Source of the DNA: SCUS01 sp966211675
GTDB lineage: Bacteria; Myxococcota_A; Polyangia; Polyangiales; Ga0077539
Assembly (NCBI GenBank): GCA_966211675.1
Contig: CBIHPK010000001.1
Location: forward strand, 167,050 to 231,049
DNA length: 64,000 bases
Reading direction: 5' to 3'
This document shows positions 1 to 11,100 of the stretch, one piece after another; the first letter of the stretch is position 1, and each line of letters begins with the position of its first letter. Both the position numbers and the translations under genes were made by a program. The notes beneath the pieces are model-generated. The model ran no database searches and was not told where the DNA came from. It saw only the letters and a list, made by a program, of their open reading frames with translations.

Positions 1-28
1 CCGTCCGGCGAGGACGTTCACTCGTGCG

Positions 29-60
29 TTGACACCCGCCGGGGCAGCGGGGCATACGAT
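29..60 (+). promoter_or_regulatory. sigma-70-like promoter of the DUF507 gene
   Basis: A perfect -35 box TTGACA lies at 29-34. The -10-like CATACG at 53-58 follows after 18 bases. Transcription would start near 65, only about five bases before the ATG at 70. No Shine-Dalgarno sequence is visible in front of that ATG, so the transcript would be nearly leaderless. The boxes are seen; their use is inferred. Confidence 0.5.
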
Positions 61-69
61 TTCGGCTGC

Positions 70-582
70 ATGAAGCTCTATTCCAGCAAGGTCCCGGTGA
101 TCGCGATGGACATCGTGCGGGTGCTCACCGCCGAGAAGGACATCGAGGTCACCAGCGCGCGCGAGGTCGAGGCCGACATCGAGGCCGTGCTGCGGGAGTA
201 CCTGCGCATGGAGCGAGACCTCACCGAGAAGGCCAAGGACCGGGTGGAGCAGGTGGGCGGCGGCCGCGAGGACATCGCCCGGGTCAAGAAGACCATGGCC
301 GAGGCGAAGAACATCGGCCTCGGGGGGGATGCGATCTCGTTCATCCTGAACCAGATCATCGTGATGCTGATGCGGTCGCCCCACGTGGACGAGGTCTTCT
401 CCGAGGACGACGTCATCCGCCGCAAGGCCAAGAAGATCCTGGAGCGCCACATGTCCGCCGACGAGGAGCTGGACAAGGAAGTGCGCGACCAGATCAAGAA
501 CTTCCAGGAGGGCACCCGCACCTGGGAGGTCGAGTACCAGCGCGTGACGGAGCAGGTGAAGCGCCGTCGCGGAATTACCTGA
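70..582 (+). CDS. DUF507 family protein
   Basis: This 170-aa protein matches the DUF507 family in its N-terminus (MKLYSSKVPVIAMDIVRVL), its highly charged helical character and its typical length. The sequence is rich in Glu, Lys, Arg and Asp, with no signal peptide or membrane segment, so a cytoplasmic helical protein is expected. The family occurs mainly in Deltaproteobacteria, Aquificae and relatives and has no established biochemical role. The ATG at 70 is the only sensible start and sits directly behind a -35/-10 pair. A 22-base gap separates it from the zinc-binding protein downstream, so the two may be cotranscribed. Confidence 0.85.
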   Translation: MKLYSSKVPVIAMDIVRVLTAEKDIEVTSAREVEADIEAVLREYLRMERDLTEKAKDRVEQVGGGREDIARVKKTMAEAKNIGLGGDAISFILNQIIVMLMRSPHVDEVFSEDDVIRRKAKKILERHMSADEELDKEVRDQIKNFQEGTRTWEVEYQRVTEQVKRRRGIT

Positions 583-604
583 AGCGAAGGGCTATAACGC
601 CGCC

Positions 605-919
605 ATGTGGATCCCGAAGGTCGAAGAGAAGAAGCACTTCTGCCACAAGTGCAAGAACGAGCTGGTCTTCGAGGTGAAGATGGGTCGGCGCGACCAGTGC
701 CCGCACTGCGGCGCCGACCTCCAGTGCTGCAAGAACTGCGAGTTCTGGGACGTGAGCGCGCACAACCAGTGCCGCGAGAAGATCACCGAGTACATCCCCG
801 ATCGCGAGGCGGCGAACTTCTGTTCGTTCTTCACGTTCAAGAACGGCGAGCCCGGCACCAACGAGGGCGAGCTCAAGGCCAAGTCGAAGCTGGCGGCGCT
901 GTTCGCCCCGAAGAAGTGA
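605..919 (+). CDS. small zinc-binding (Cys-pair) protein of unknown function
   Basis: This 104-aa protein has several close Cys pairs in its first 60 residues (CHKC, CPHC, CKNC) and two more single Cys near residues 58 and 73. This looks like one or two zinc ribbons. There is no signal peptide or membrane segment. The Lys-rich end (AKSKLAALFAPKK) could contact nucleic acid, but that is a guess. I do not recognise a named family. It lies 22 bases after the DUF507 gene and 13 bases before the epimerase gene, all on the same strand, so an operon is likely. Confidence 0.75.
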   Translation: MWIPKVEEKKHFCHKCKNELVFEVKMGRRDQCPHCGADLQCCKNCEFWDVSAHNQCREKITEYIPDREAANFCSFFTFKNGEPGTNEGELKAKSKLAALFAPKK

Positions 920-932
920 AGAGGTAGCGCGC

Positions 933-1871
933 GTGAAGGTGCTGGTGACGGGCGGGGCGGGCTTCATCGGCGGGCACATCATCGACGCGCTGCTGGCGCA
1001 GAACGCCGAGGTGCGCGTCATCGACAATCTCTCCACGGGCAAGCGGGAGAACATCGACCGCGTGCGCAACCGCGTGGACTTCATCGAGGCCGACATCTGC
1101 GACCCGGAGGCCATCGCGCGGGCGGTGCACGGGGTCGAGCTGGTCTTCCACGAGGCGGCGATCCCGAGCGTGTCGCGCAGCGTGGCCGACCCGGTGGCTA
1201 GCAACCAGGCCAACGTCGGCGGCACCGTGTCGGTGCTCAACGCGGCCCGCCTCGCGGGCGTGCGCAAGCTGGTCTACGCCGCGAGCTCGAGCGCCTACGG
1301 CGACACGCCGACGCTGCCGAAGGTCGAGACCATGACCCCGCGGCCGATGAGCCCCTACGCCATCAGCAAGCTCGCGGGGGAGCAGTACGTCACGGTCTTC
1401 GGCAAGCTCTACGGCTTCGAGACCGTGTCGCTGCGCTACTTCAACGTCTTCGGCCCGCGGCAGGACCCGAAGAGCGAGTACGCCGCGGTGATCCCGCGCT
1501 TCGTCACCACCATCCTGGCGGGCCAGCGGCCGGTCATCTTCGGCGACGGCGAGCAGACGCGGGACTTCTGCTTCATCGAGAACACCGTGAGCGCCAACCT
1601 CCTCGCGGCGAAGGCCACCACGCGCGGCGAGGTGGTCAACGTCGCCTGCGGCGCGCGGGTCTCGCTCAACGCGCTCATCGGGCTCATCAACGAGGAGCTC
1701 GGCACCGACGTGAAGCCCGAGTACGCCCCCGGCCGCCCGGGCGACGTGCGCGACTCGCTCGCGGACATCTCCGCGGCGCGGCAGCTCCTCGGGTACGAGG
1801 TGCTCTACGACCTGCGGGCCGGCCTGAAGAAGGCCATCGACTGGTACCGGGCGAACCCCGTCGGCGCGTAG
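933..1871 (+). CDS. NAD-dependent nucleotide-sugar epimerase
   Basis: This is an extended short-chain dehydrogenase of 312 aa. The N-terminal Rossmann motif TGGAGFIGG is at residues 6-14. The catalytic Tyr142/Lys146 pair lies in SPYAISK, preceded by the Ser run at 118-120. The stretch DNLSTGKRENI and the later RYFNVFGPRQDP are typical of UDP-glucose/UDP-GlcNAc 4-epimerases (GalE/WbpP type), so a role in making sugar donors for polysaccharide is likely. The exact substrate cannot be read from sequence. The start is a GTG at 933, chosen because the Rossmann strand begins at once (MKVLVTGG). The next gene starts 21 bases after the stop. Confidence 0.9.
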   Translation: MKVLVTGGAGFIGGHIIDALLAQNAEVRVIDNLSTGKRENIDRVRNRVDFIEADICDPEAIARAVHGVELVFHEAAIPSVSRSVADPVASNQANVGGTVSVLNAARLAGVRKLVYAASSSAYGDTPTLPKVETMTPRPMSPYAISKLAGEQYVTVFGKLYGFETVSLRYFNVFGPRQDPKSEYAAVIPRFVTTILAGQRPVIFGDGEQTRDFCFIENTVSANLLAAKATTRGEVVNVACGARVSLNALIGLINEELGTDVKPEYAPGRPGDVRDSLADISAARQLLGYEVLYDLRAGLKKAIDWYRANPVGA

Positions 1872-1892
1872 CGGAAGGGGAGGAAGGTCCCC

Positions 1893-2759
1893 GTGCGGAG
1901 CATGACGGGCTTCGGCGCGGGGGACGCGCGCCTCGGCGGGGCGACGGTCTCGCTGGAGCTGCGCTCGGTGAACCATCGCTACCTGGAGGTGCGCGTGCGC
2001 CTCCCCCGCGAGCTCGCCGAGCACAGCGTCTTCGTCGAGCAGCGGGTGCGGGCCCACCTCGGCCGGGGCCGGGTGGACGTGAGCGGCCACGTCGAGGGGA
2101 CCCTCGCCGGCGCGTACGCCTTCGACGAGGAGCGGGCCCGCGCGGTGCTCGCCTCCATGCAGCGCATGGCCGACTCGCTGGGCTACACCGAGCGGGTCCC
2201 GCTGTCGGTGCTCGGGGCGATGCCGGAGCTGTTCACCAGCGCGGGAGCCTTCGCCCCGGGCGAGGCGAGGGAGGCGCTCGACGCGGCGCTGAGTGACGCC
2301 GTGGCGCGCTTCGAGGAGAGCCGAGCGTCCGAGGGCGCGCACCTGCGGGTGGCGATGGAGGCGCTGCTGGCGGCGGTGGTGGGCGCCGTCGAGGCGGTGT
2401 CGGAGCACGCCGAGGGGATGACCGCGCGGCTGCGGGCGAGGGGCCGCGCGAGGGTGCTGGGCGCGCTCGGCGAGCTGATCGTCGACGAGTCGCGGCTCTC
2501 GCAGGAGCTGGTGCTGTGGAGCGAGCGCTCGGACGTGAGCGAGGAGCTGACGCGGCTGCGGGCGCACGCCCACGCGATGCGCGCCCTGCTGTCCGAGGAG
2601 GGCGCCATCGGCCGGCGGATGGACTTCCTGCTCCAGGAGATGGCCCGCGAGGCCAACACGCTCGGGGCGAAGGCGACCGACGCGGCGGCCACCATCGGGG
2701 TGGTGGCGTTGAAGGCAGACCTTGAGCGGATGCGCGAGCAGGCGCAGAACATCGAGTGA
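1893..2759 (+). CDS. yicC: YicC family endoribonuclease-type protein
   Basis: This 288-aa protein has both YicC hallmarks: the N-terminal MRSMTGFG motif and the conserved C-terminal DUF1732 block (DFLLQEMAREANTLGAK, then a Leu/Arg-rich helix ending at QNIE). YicC of E. coli is reported to act as an RNase that affects small RNA stability. That activity is family knowledge and is not shown here. The GTG start at 1893 puts the conserved motif at residue 1. It is followed after four bases by guanylate kinase, the classical yicC-gmk neighbourhood. The rpoZ gene that often comes next is absent. Confidence 0.9.
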   Translation: MRSMTGFGAGDARLGGATVSLELRSVNHRYLEVRVRLPRELAEHSVFVEQRVRAHLGRGRVDVSGHVEGTLAGAYAFDEERARAVLASMQRMADSLGYTERVPLSVLGAMPELFTSAGAFAPGEAREALDAALSDAVARFEESRASEGAHLRVAMEALLAAVVGAVEAVSEHAEGMTARLRARGRARVLGALGELIVDESRLSQELVLWSERSDVSEELTRLRAHAHAMRALLSEEGAIGRRMDFLLQEMAREANTLGAKATDAAATIGVVALKADLERMREQAQNIE

Positions 2760-2763
2760 TCTG

Positions 2764-3372
2764 ATGGATGGCTTTCTGCACCTGATCGTGACGTCGCCTT
2801 CCGGCGCTGGGAAGACGACGATGGTGCGCGCGCTGCTGGAGTCGTTCCCGCAGCTCGTGCAGAGCGTCTCGAACACCACGCGAGCGCCGCGGCCGGGCGA
2901 GGTCGACGGCCGCGACTACCACTTCGTCGAGCCGTCGCGCTTCGAGGAGATGATCGCCGAGGGCGACCTCTGCGAGTGGGCCGAGGTGCACGGGCACCGC
3001 TACGGCACGTCCATGTCGAGGGTGCGCCTCGCCAGGGAGACGCACCGCGGGGTGGTCTTCGTGATCGACGTGCAGGGCGCGCGGCAGGTGAAGGCCGCGA
3101 TCCCCGACGCGGTGGCGGTCTTCGTGCTGCCCCCGTCGTGGGAGGCGCTGGAGCACCGGCTGCGCGGCCGCGGCACCGAGCGCGAGGAGGTCATCCAGCG
3201 GCGCCTGCGCAACGCGAGGGAGGAGGTCGCGCACTACGGCCTCTTCGACTACCTGATCATCAACGACGACCTCGCGACGGCCATCGAGGAGCTGAAGGGC
3301 ATCGCGCGGGCGACGGTCGCGCAGCGGTCGCGGCGAGCCCAGCGGGCCGAGTCGCTGCTGCGCTCGGGCTGA
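2764..3372 (+). CDS. gmk: guanylate kinase
   Basis: The product phosphorylates GMP to GDP with ATP. The 202-aa length is normal for bacterial Gmk. The P-loop SPSGAGKTT is at residues 9-17. The GMP-binding block follows (SNTTRAPRPGEVDGRDYHF), and the lid contains the usual Arg residues (RGRGTEREEVIQRRL). The start is the ATG at 2764, four bases after the yicC stop. The open frame continues 42 bases upstream inside yicC, but the family N-terminus fits 2764. Translation is probably coupled to yicC. Confidence 0.95.
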   Translation: MDGFLHLIVTSPSGAGKTTMVRALLESFPQLVQSVSNTTRAPRPGEVDGRDYHFVEPSRFEEMIAEGDLCEWAEVHGHRYGTSMSRVRLARETHRGVVFVIDVQGARQVKAAIPDAVAVFVLPPSWEALEHRLRGRGTEREEVIQRRLRNAREEVAHYGLFDYLIINDDLATAIEELKGIARATVAQRSRRAQRAESLLRSG

Positions 3373-3445
3373 CCGACCCCCCGCCTCGCCCTTCGCGGGA
3401 GCCGATGGCGAATCATCCCGCGCGGCTCAACGTATCTCCCAACTG

Positions 3446-5032
<1,587 letters not shown>

Positions 5033-5052
5033 GGCCCCGCGAGGCGAAGGGT

Positions 5053-5919
5053 CTACGAGGGCGTCACGCGGAGCTCGACGTGGGCGGTTCCGCCCTTCGG
5101 CGGAGCGACGGTGATGTCGAGCGCTCCGTCGGCCCGGCGCCACGCCGACACCACCACCGAGGAGGGCAGCGGAACCGGCTTGCGGAAGCGCACCTCCACC
5201 ACGCGAGGCCGCGGAGGCAGGTCGTCCAGGCACTCGGCGAGCGCTCGCGCGACGGTCCAGGTCCCGTGGACGATCGCGGTGCGAAACCCGAAGGGCCTCG
5301 CCATCCACGCCCGCTGGTGGATCGGGTTGAGGTCACCCGCGATGCGCGCGTACCGCCTCCCCGTGTCCTCGGCCACGCGCACCACCACCGAGCGCAGCGG
5401 CGATCCCTCGACGCCCGCCGCGGGCGCTTCGCGCTTCGGCCGCTCCCCCGGCGCCTCGCCGCGTCGTCGGGACAGCGCCGTGGTGGTCGTCTTCCACGCC
5501 AGAGCGCCCGCGTAGCTGGCCTCGGTCACCAGGTCGATCTCCACGCCGAGGGCGGTCTCGCGGCTCCCGGCGACGCGCGCCACGAGGTCCAGCGCCGCCC
5601 CGGAGGGAAGGGCCACGCGCTCCTCGGTGCGGTTGGCGACGTGCACGATCCCCATCGCCGCGATGGGAAAGGCCCGATCGGCCAGCAGCTCCAGGTGCAG
5701 CGGAGCGGCCATGAGCTGCGGCGCGAGCGTGGGCAGCGCGCCGTCGTCGGCGAGGCCGCACACCCGCCGGTAGTCCGCGAGCCAGGACGGGTCGGCGACC
5801 ACGCCGCGGGCGCGGCGCTCAAGCGGCGGGAGCGTCGCGCCTGGGGAGAGGCCCGGGCGTCGCGCGGCGAAGAGCTTCGCGTGGGCCGCGAGCAGCGAGG
5901 CGAAGGACCCGGCGCTCAC
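5053..5919 (-). CDS. MaoC-type double hot-dog dehydratase
   Basis: This 288-aa protein ends in a MaoC/R-specific enoyl hydratase domain. The catalytic-type segment AGDLNPIHQ is followed by GFRTAIVHGTWT. The N-terminal half reads like a second, degenerate hot-dog fold (LHLELLADRAFPI, then VHVANRTEERVAL). The double fold and length match fungal/actinobacterial type 2 hydratases, which add water to enoyl-CoA or enoyl-ACP. The chosen start is GTG at 5919, with AGGAGG seven bases before it. Its GTG overlaps the TGA of the upstream gene by four bases (GTGA), so translation is coupled. The open frame extends upstream only as a shadow of that gene. Confidence 0.85.
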   Translation of the reverse strand: MSAGSFASLLAAHAKLFAARRPGLSPGATLPPLERRARGVVADPSWLADYRRVCGLADDGALPTLAPQLMAAPLHLELLADRAFPIAAMGIVHVANRTEERVALPSGAALDLVARVAGSRETALGVEIDLVTEASYAGALAWKTTTTALSRRRGEAPGERPKREAPAAGVEGSPLRSVVVRVAEDTGRRYARIAGDLNPIHQRAWMARPFGFRTAIVHGTWTVARALAECLDDLPPRPRVVEVRFRKPVPLPSSVVVSAWRRADGALDITVAPPKGGTAHVELRVTPS

Positions 5920-7751
5920 CAGCTCGCCTCCTGCGACCACGCGGAGGGCCACGCGGAGCCACGGTTGCCCGCGATCTCGCGGCCATCGGGCGCGGTCACG
6001 AAGTTGCCCACGTCGCCGAAGGCCCGCTCGGCGTTGACCCTCCCGCCGCGCGCTCGCATCGGCTTCAGCGCCCCTCCGCGGCGCAGCGAGACCACGTCGT
6101 GCGGCCCAGGGCGCAGGTCGACGAGGGCGCCCTTGCGCGAGGCGTCGAGGAGCTGCTGCTCGTTGCCGATGGGGTCGGCGACGGTCTTGGCCTTGAGCGT
6201 CCACACCAGCAGGCTCGTCGGATCGCGGTCCGGATGGGCCTCGGCCAGCAGGTCGCGCCCGCCGTGAAACTGCTTGCCGATGTCGTTCTGGTTCACCGGT
6301 CCGGCCATGAGGCACACGCCCGCGAGGAGGTCGCACCCGGCGGGGATCTCCGTGGTGCCCGACAGCTCCGCCACCAGCGCGCTGCGCGCCGCCGCCGCGC
6401 CGAACGCCCGCACCGCGAAGGCGAAGGGCAGCCCCGCCGCCTCGACGTCGCGCCGCGAGAGGCCGCCCACGTAGATGCGCTGACCGGCGAGGGCGAAGGC
6501 CTTTCGGCCGCGGGCGGCGTTGCGGCTCAGCGCGCGCCCGGTGGGCAGGTCGGCCCAGAGGGGGATCTCCCGCACCACCCGCTCGGTCACCTCGGCGAGC
6601 TGCGAGCGAACGGCGCGAAGACGGTCCTTGCCGTTGGGGGTGAGCACGTCGATGCGCTCGAGCAGGAGCAGCTCTCTCGCGCGGTCGCGGTCGACGCCGG
6701 TGAAGTGCGCGAAGGCGTTGTAGGCCGCGCGGCCTGCCTGCTCGGTGAGCGCGTCGGAGACGTCCATCGACTGCCGCTCCTGGTAGGCCGCGGGGGCGCT
6801 CTCCTCGGCGTTCACGCCCGGCTGGATGCGCTCGCTGCGCAGGGCCAGCAGCGCCGCGCCCATGCGCCTCGCGGAGCCCGCCTCGATGGCCACCCGCTCC
6901 GCCGGCGTCGCGTAGCCGACCTGGGCCACGAGGCCGATGCGCCAGCCCGCCGCGCGCTCCTTCGCGCCGAGGCCCGCGAGCGCCTCCAGCTCCCGCAGCG
7001 CCTCCGGGTCCGTGGTCGCCTCCATCGGCCGGAGGAACACCTGCGCCCGCCGCTTCCCTGCGGAGGCGACGACGGCCGCGCGCTCCATCGCGTCGGCGAG
7101 CACGCCCAGGTGCAGCTCCGTGAGGTACCCGATGGTCGGGATGTCGTCGGCGTGTCGGAAGCGCTTGGCCCACGCCCGCATCGGCACCGTCGCGAGGCTC
7201 TCGAAGGCCCGGTGCCCGATGAAGGTCAGCAGCAGCGTGAAGGCCGTGCGGTAGGGACGCGAGAGCACCACGTGGGTGTACGCCGCGCCGTCGAGCACGG
7301 GCACGCCGGAGGTGCCGATGCGCCGCAGCAGCGCCGCCGCGCGGGCCGAGTCGTCGGGGCCGAGGAGCACGTCGCGGTGCCCTCGGAAGTTCGTCGACTG
7401 TCGCGCGGTCATCACCCCGAGGGAGCACTCCTCGAAGAGCTCGGACTCCACCGGCGTCGGGCCCGGGACGAAGCCCGTCGGCCGAGCCAGCGCGAGCACC
7501 GAGAGCATCGTCTCGGCCTCCGCTCGCGTCAGCGAGACGCGAGTGCGGTAGCCGACCGGCGAGGCCGAGTCGAGGCGCTCCGGCAGGTGATACCGGGTGC
7601 GCTTCTCCCCAGGGGCGGCGAAGCTCGCGGCGCGCGCTCGGCGCTGCTCCGGCGAAGGCGCCTCGACGGCGATGAACTCGTGAGGCTTGCTCGACGGGCG
7701 CGTCGAGGGCGCGGACGTGGGAGGGGCGGGCATCGTCATGCTCGCCGACAT
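5916..7751 (-). CDS. uncharacterised 611-aa protein coupled to a MaoC hydratase
   Basis: I do not recognise this protein. It has no signal peptide and no clear membrane helix, and it looks like a soluble enzyme of mixed alpha/beta composition. The first 60 residues are Pro/Ala/Ser-rich and probably disordered. Possible conserved spots are TARQSTNFRGHRDV, VVLSRPYRTAF and MAGPVNQNDIGKQF. The start is taken as the ATG at 7751 (MSASMTMPAP). A GTG at 7799 would add 16 residues and cannot be excluded. The stop overlaps the MaoC start by four bases. A link to acyl-CoA or fatty-acid chemistry rests only on that partner. Confidence 0.75.
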   Translation of the reverse strand: MSASMTMPAPPTSAPSTRPSSKPHEFIAVEAPSPEQRRARAASFAAPGEKRTRYHLPERLDSASPVGYRTRVSLTRAEAETMLSVLALARPTGFVPGPTPVESELFEECSLGVMTARQSTNFRGHRDVLLGPDDSARAAALLRRIGTSGVPVLDGAAYTHVVLSRPYRTAFTLLLTFIGHRAFESLATVPMRAWAKRFRHADDIPTIGYLTELHLGVLADAMERAAVVASAGKRRAQVFLRPMEATTDPEALRELEALAGLGAKERAAGWRIGLVAQVGYATPAERVAIEAGSARRMGAALLALRSERIQPGVNAEESAPAAYQERQSMDVSDALTEQAGRAAYNAFAHFTGVDRDRARELLLLERIDVLTPNGKDRLRAVRSQLAEVTERVVREIPLWADLPTGRALSRNAARGRKAFALAGQRIYVGGLSRRDVEAAGLPFAFAVRAFGAAAARSALVAELSGTTEIPAGCDLLAGVCLMAGPVNQNDIGKQFHGGRDLLAEAHPDRDPTSLLVWTLKAKTVADPIGNEQQLLDASRKGALVDLRPGPHDVVSLRRGGALKPMRARGGRVNAERAFGDVGNFVTAPDGREIAGNRGSAWPSAWSQEASW

Positions 7752-7876
7752 ATCCCGCGGGGGCGCCGCGGTCACGCGTTCTCGGAGGGTGAATTGCACT
7801 GAAATTGCCGCGAAGAATGAGCGCGCCTGCGTCGCCGGCTACGCAGCCCGAGGCCGCCGGCAGGGCCCGCGCGGAC

Positions 7877-7894
7877 GTGTCGGTCTACCGACAC
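7877..7894 (+). promoter_or_regulatory. perfect inverted repeat in divergent intergenic region
   Basis: GTGTCGG at 7877-7883 and CCGACAC at 7888-7894 form a perfect 7-bp stem with a 4-base loop. No T-run follows and both flanking genes point away from it, so a terminator makes little sense. It could be a regulator site for either gene. Only the symmetry is seen. Confidence 0.3.
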
Positions 7895-8040
7895 CACGGC
7901 GGCGCGAGGGTGCGCGCCACACCGACCCATCGATCGAGATATCGGTTATCGGGATCGGACCGGATGATATCGACAATTGGCCTGACAACAGGTCGTTTCG
8001 AGCTGTTGAATGCCATTGGTGAAAGGCGTTCATTGCAGGA

Positions 8041-8070
8041 TTGAAACGCTCCAATGCCCGGTGAAATAAT
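8041..8070 (+). promoter_or_regulatory. near-consensus sigma-70 promoter for the Cys-rich lipoprotein
   Basis: TTGAAA at 8041-8046 and AATAAT at 8065-8070 match the -35 and -10 consensus in five of six positions each, spaced by 18 bases. Transcription would start near 8077. An AGGAG box at 8089-8093 and a GTG start at 8104 follow. This is the best promoter I see in the window. Confidence 0.7.
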
Positions 8071-8103
8071 CGAATTGTCGGGTTGAGTAGGAGTCGGGCT
8101 CTC

Positions 8104-11100
8104 GTGAATGATCGCAGGATGCAGGCTCCCTCATTGGCCTTGTTGAGAATGCTGATGGTGGCCGCCGCCATCGCCTCGTGCAGCGACCAGTCGGTGGTCT
8201 CCTCGAACGACGGCGCCACCGACGCGCCCTCCGCCTCCGACGCGGTGGTCATGGACGCGCCGCGCCGCGGCTGCGGGCTCGTGACCTGCGAGAGCGCGGG
8301 CGCCACCTGTGGACCCATCGGCGACGGCTGTGGAGGCGTGATCCGCTGCGGCGACTGCACGGCTCCGCAGACCTGCGGCGGCGGCGGTCGACTGAGCCAG
8401 TGCGGCGGGACCTCGGGCTGCGTCCCGCGAACCTGCGCCGCGCTCGGCGTGAGCTGCGGCCCCGCGGGCGACGGCTGCGGTGGACAGCTCGACTGCGGCA
8501 GCTGTCCCGACGGGCAGAGCTGCGGCGGCGGCGGTCGGCCGGGCGCGTGCGGATCGGGCGGGGCCACCGACGCGGCGGTCGCGTGCGTGCGGAGGACCTG
8601 CGAGAGCGCGGGCGCCACCTGCGGCGCGGTGTCCGACGGCTGCGGCGGTCTCCTGATGTGCGGCACCTGCCCGGCGGGCCAGAGCTGCGGCGGCGGGGGC
8701 ATGGCCAACCGCTGCGGAGGGAGCGCGTGCGTTCCGCGGACCTGCGCGAGCGCGGGCGCCACCTGTGGACCGGTGGCCGATGGCTGCGGCGGGCTCCTGA
8801 TGTGCGGCACCTGCGCGGCGGGCCAGTCCTGCGGCGGCGGCGGGCGCGCCAGCGTGTGCGGCGTCGCGGGCAGCAGCAGCGCGTGCGTTCCGCGGACCTG
8901 CGGGAGCGCGGCCGCCAACTGCGGCCCGGTGTCCGACGGCTGCGGGGGCTTGCTCATGTGCGGCACCTGCCCGGCGGGCCAGACCTGCGGCGGCGGCGGT
9001 CGGCCGAGCATCTGCGGGACCGGCGGCACCTCCGACGCGGGCAGCGCGTGCGTTCCGCGGACCTGCGGGAGCGCGAGCGCCAACTGTGGCCCGGTGGCCG
9101 ACGGCTGCGGCGGTCTCTTGATGTGCGGCACCTGCCCGGCGGGCACCACCTGCGGCGGAGGCGGACGCGCCAGCGTGTGCGGCTCCGGCGGAGCCGCGGA
9201 TGCGGGGCGGGCGTGCGTTCCGCGAACGTGCGGGAGCGCGAGCGCCAACTGCGGCCCGGTGGCCGACGGCTGCGGCGGTCTCCTGATGTGCGGCACCTGC
9301 CCGGCGGGCACCACCTGCGGCGGTGGCGGCGTGGCGAGCGTGTGCGGCGCGCCCCGCTGCGTTCCGCGCACCTGCACGCAGGCGCGGGCCAACTGCGGCC
9401 CGGTGGCCGACGGCTGTGGGGCGCTGCTCGACTGCGGGCTCTGCGCTCCGGGCACCACCTGCGGCGGCGGCGGGACGCCCAGCGTCTGCGGCGCGCCCGG
9501 CGGGTCGACCGCGTGCACGGGGCTCTGCCTGCGCCGCGCGATGTGCGCGGGCGGCGCGACGACCACCATCTCGGGCACCGTGGTGACCCCGGCGATGGTC
9601 TCGCCCGACCCGCTCTACAACGCCGTGGTCTACATCCCCAACACCGCGGTCGCGCCCTTCACGCCGGGCGTGTCGTGCGACCGCTGCGGCGCCGCGACCT
9701 CCGGCTCCCCGGTGGTGAGCGCCGTCACCGGTCCCGACGGGCGCTTCGTGCTCCGCGACGTTCCGGTGGGCGCGAACATCCCGCTGGTGATCCAGCTCGG
9801 GCGGTGGCGCCGCCAGGTGACCATCTCCAACGTGGCGTCGTGCGTCGACAACGCGCTGCCCACCACGCTCACCCGCCTGCCGCGCAACCGCACCGAGGGT
9901 GACATCCCGCTGATGGCGATGGTCACCGGCAACGTCGACGCGCTCGAGTGCGTGCTTCGCAAGATCGGCATCGCGGACTCCGAGTTCACCACGCCCGCGG
10001 GCGGCGGCCGGGTGCAGCTCTACGTCGCCAACGGCGCCAACGCGGGGCGCAACACCCCCGCCGCGAGCGACCTCTACAACACCCCCGCGACGCTCTCTCG
10101 CTACGACATGGTGCTCTTCGCCTGCGAGGGCGCGCACATCGAGAAGCCCCCCGCGGCGCAGCGCAACCTGGTCGAGTACGCCAACGCGGGCGGGCGCGTG
10201 TTCACCACGCACTTCAGCTACACGTGGCTCTACAACGTCGCGCCCTTCTCCAGCGTCGCGACGTGGCGCACCCGACAGACCAACCCGGGCAACCCCCTCA
10301 CCGGGATCATCGACACGTCGTTTCCGCGAGGTCAGGCCTTCGCCCAGTGGCTGACCCTCGTCGGCGCCGCCACCGGGCTCAACCGCATCTCCATCAACGA
10401 TCCCCGTCACGACGTCGACGCGGTGGTCGCCCCGACCGCCCGCTGGATCTACTCGTCCACGCCCGCGACGGTGCAGCACCTCACCTTCAACACGCCCGTC
10501 GCGGCCGCGCCGGAGACCCAGTGCGGGCGCGTGCTCTTCAGCGACTTCCACGTGAGCAACGGGCGCACGAGCGGGCAGACCTTCCCCTCCGAGTGCTCCG
10601 GCACGACGCTGACGGCGCAGGAGAAGGTGCTGGAGTTCATGCTCTTCGACCTCGCGTCGTGCGTGACCCCGGACCTGCCGCGCCCGACCTCCTGCGTGCC
10701 GCGCACCTGCCTCGCGGCGGGCGCCACCTGCGGCCCCGTCGGCGACGGCTGCGGCGGAACCCTCGACTGCGGCGCCTGCCCGGTCGGCACCACCTGCGGC
10801 GGCGGCGGCACCCCGAGCGTGTGCGGCGCCATGACCTGCCGCCCGCGCACCTGCACCGAGCAGGGCCTGAGCTGCGGCCCCGCGGGCGACGGCTGCGGCG
10901 GTGTCCTCAACTGTGGCGCCTGCGCGGCGGGCATGACCTGCGGCGGCGGCGGGACGCCGGGCGTCTGCGGCACGCCCGCGTGTCGCCCGGTGACCTGCTC
11001 GGCGCAGGGCCTGAGCTGCGGACCTGCGGGTGACGGCTGCGGCGCGACGCTCAACTGCGGCACCTGCGCGACCGGAACCTGCGGCGGCGGCGGCCACCCC

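Larger units (their letters stand above)
7752..8103 (+). other. divergent intergenic region, less GC-rich
   Basis: About 350 bases without a gene separate the divergent 611-aa and Cys-rich lipoprotein genes. From about 7930 onward the sequence is clearly richer in A and T than its surroundings. It contains two GATATC sites near 7940 and 7967. A perfect hairpin lies at 7877-7894 and a near-consensus promoter at 8041-8070. No small ORF with a plausible ribosome binding site or codon pattern is visible. Confidence 0.6.

Noticed and set aside
2722..2763. Upstream extension of guanylate kinase into yicC
   Set aside because: The extra 14 residues are Ser/Arg-rich, do not fit the family, and the ATG at 2764 is directly after the yicC stop.
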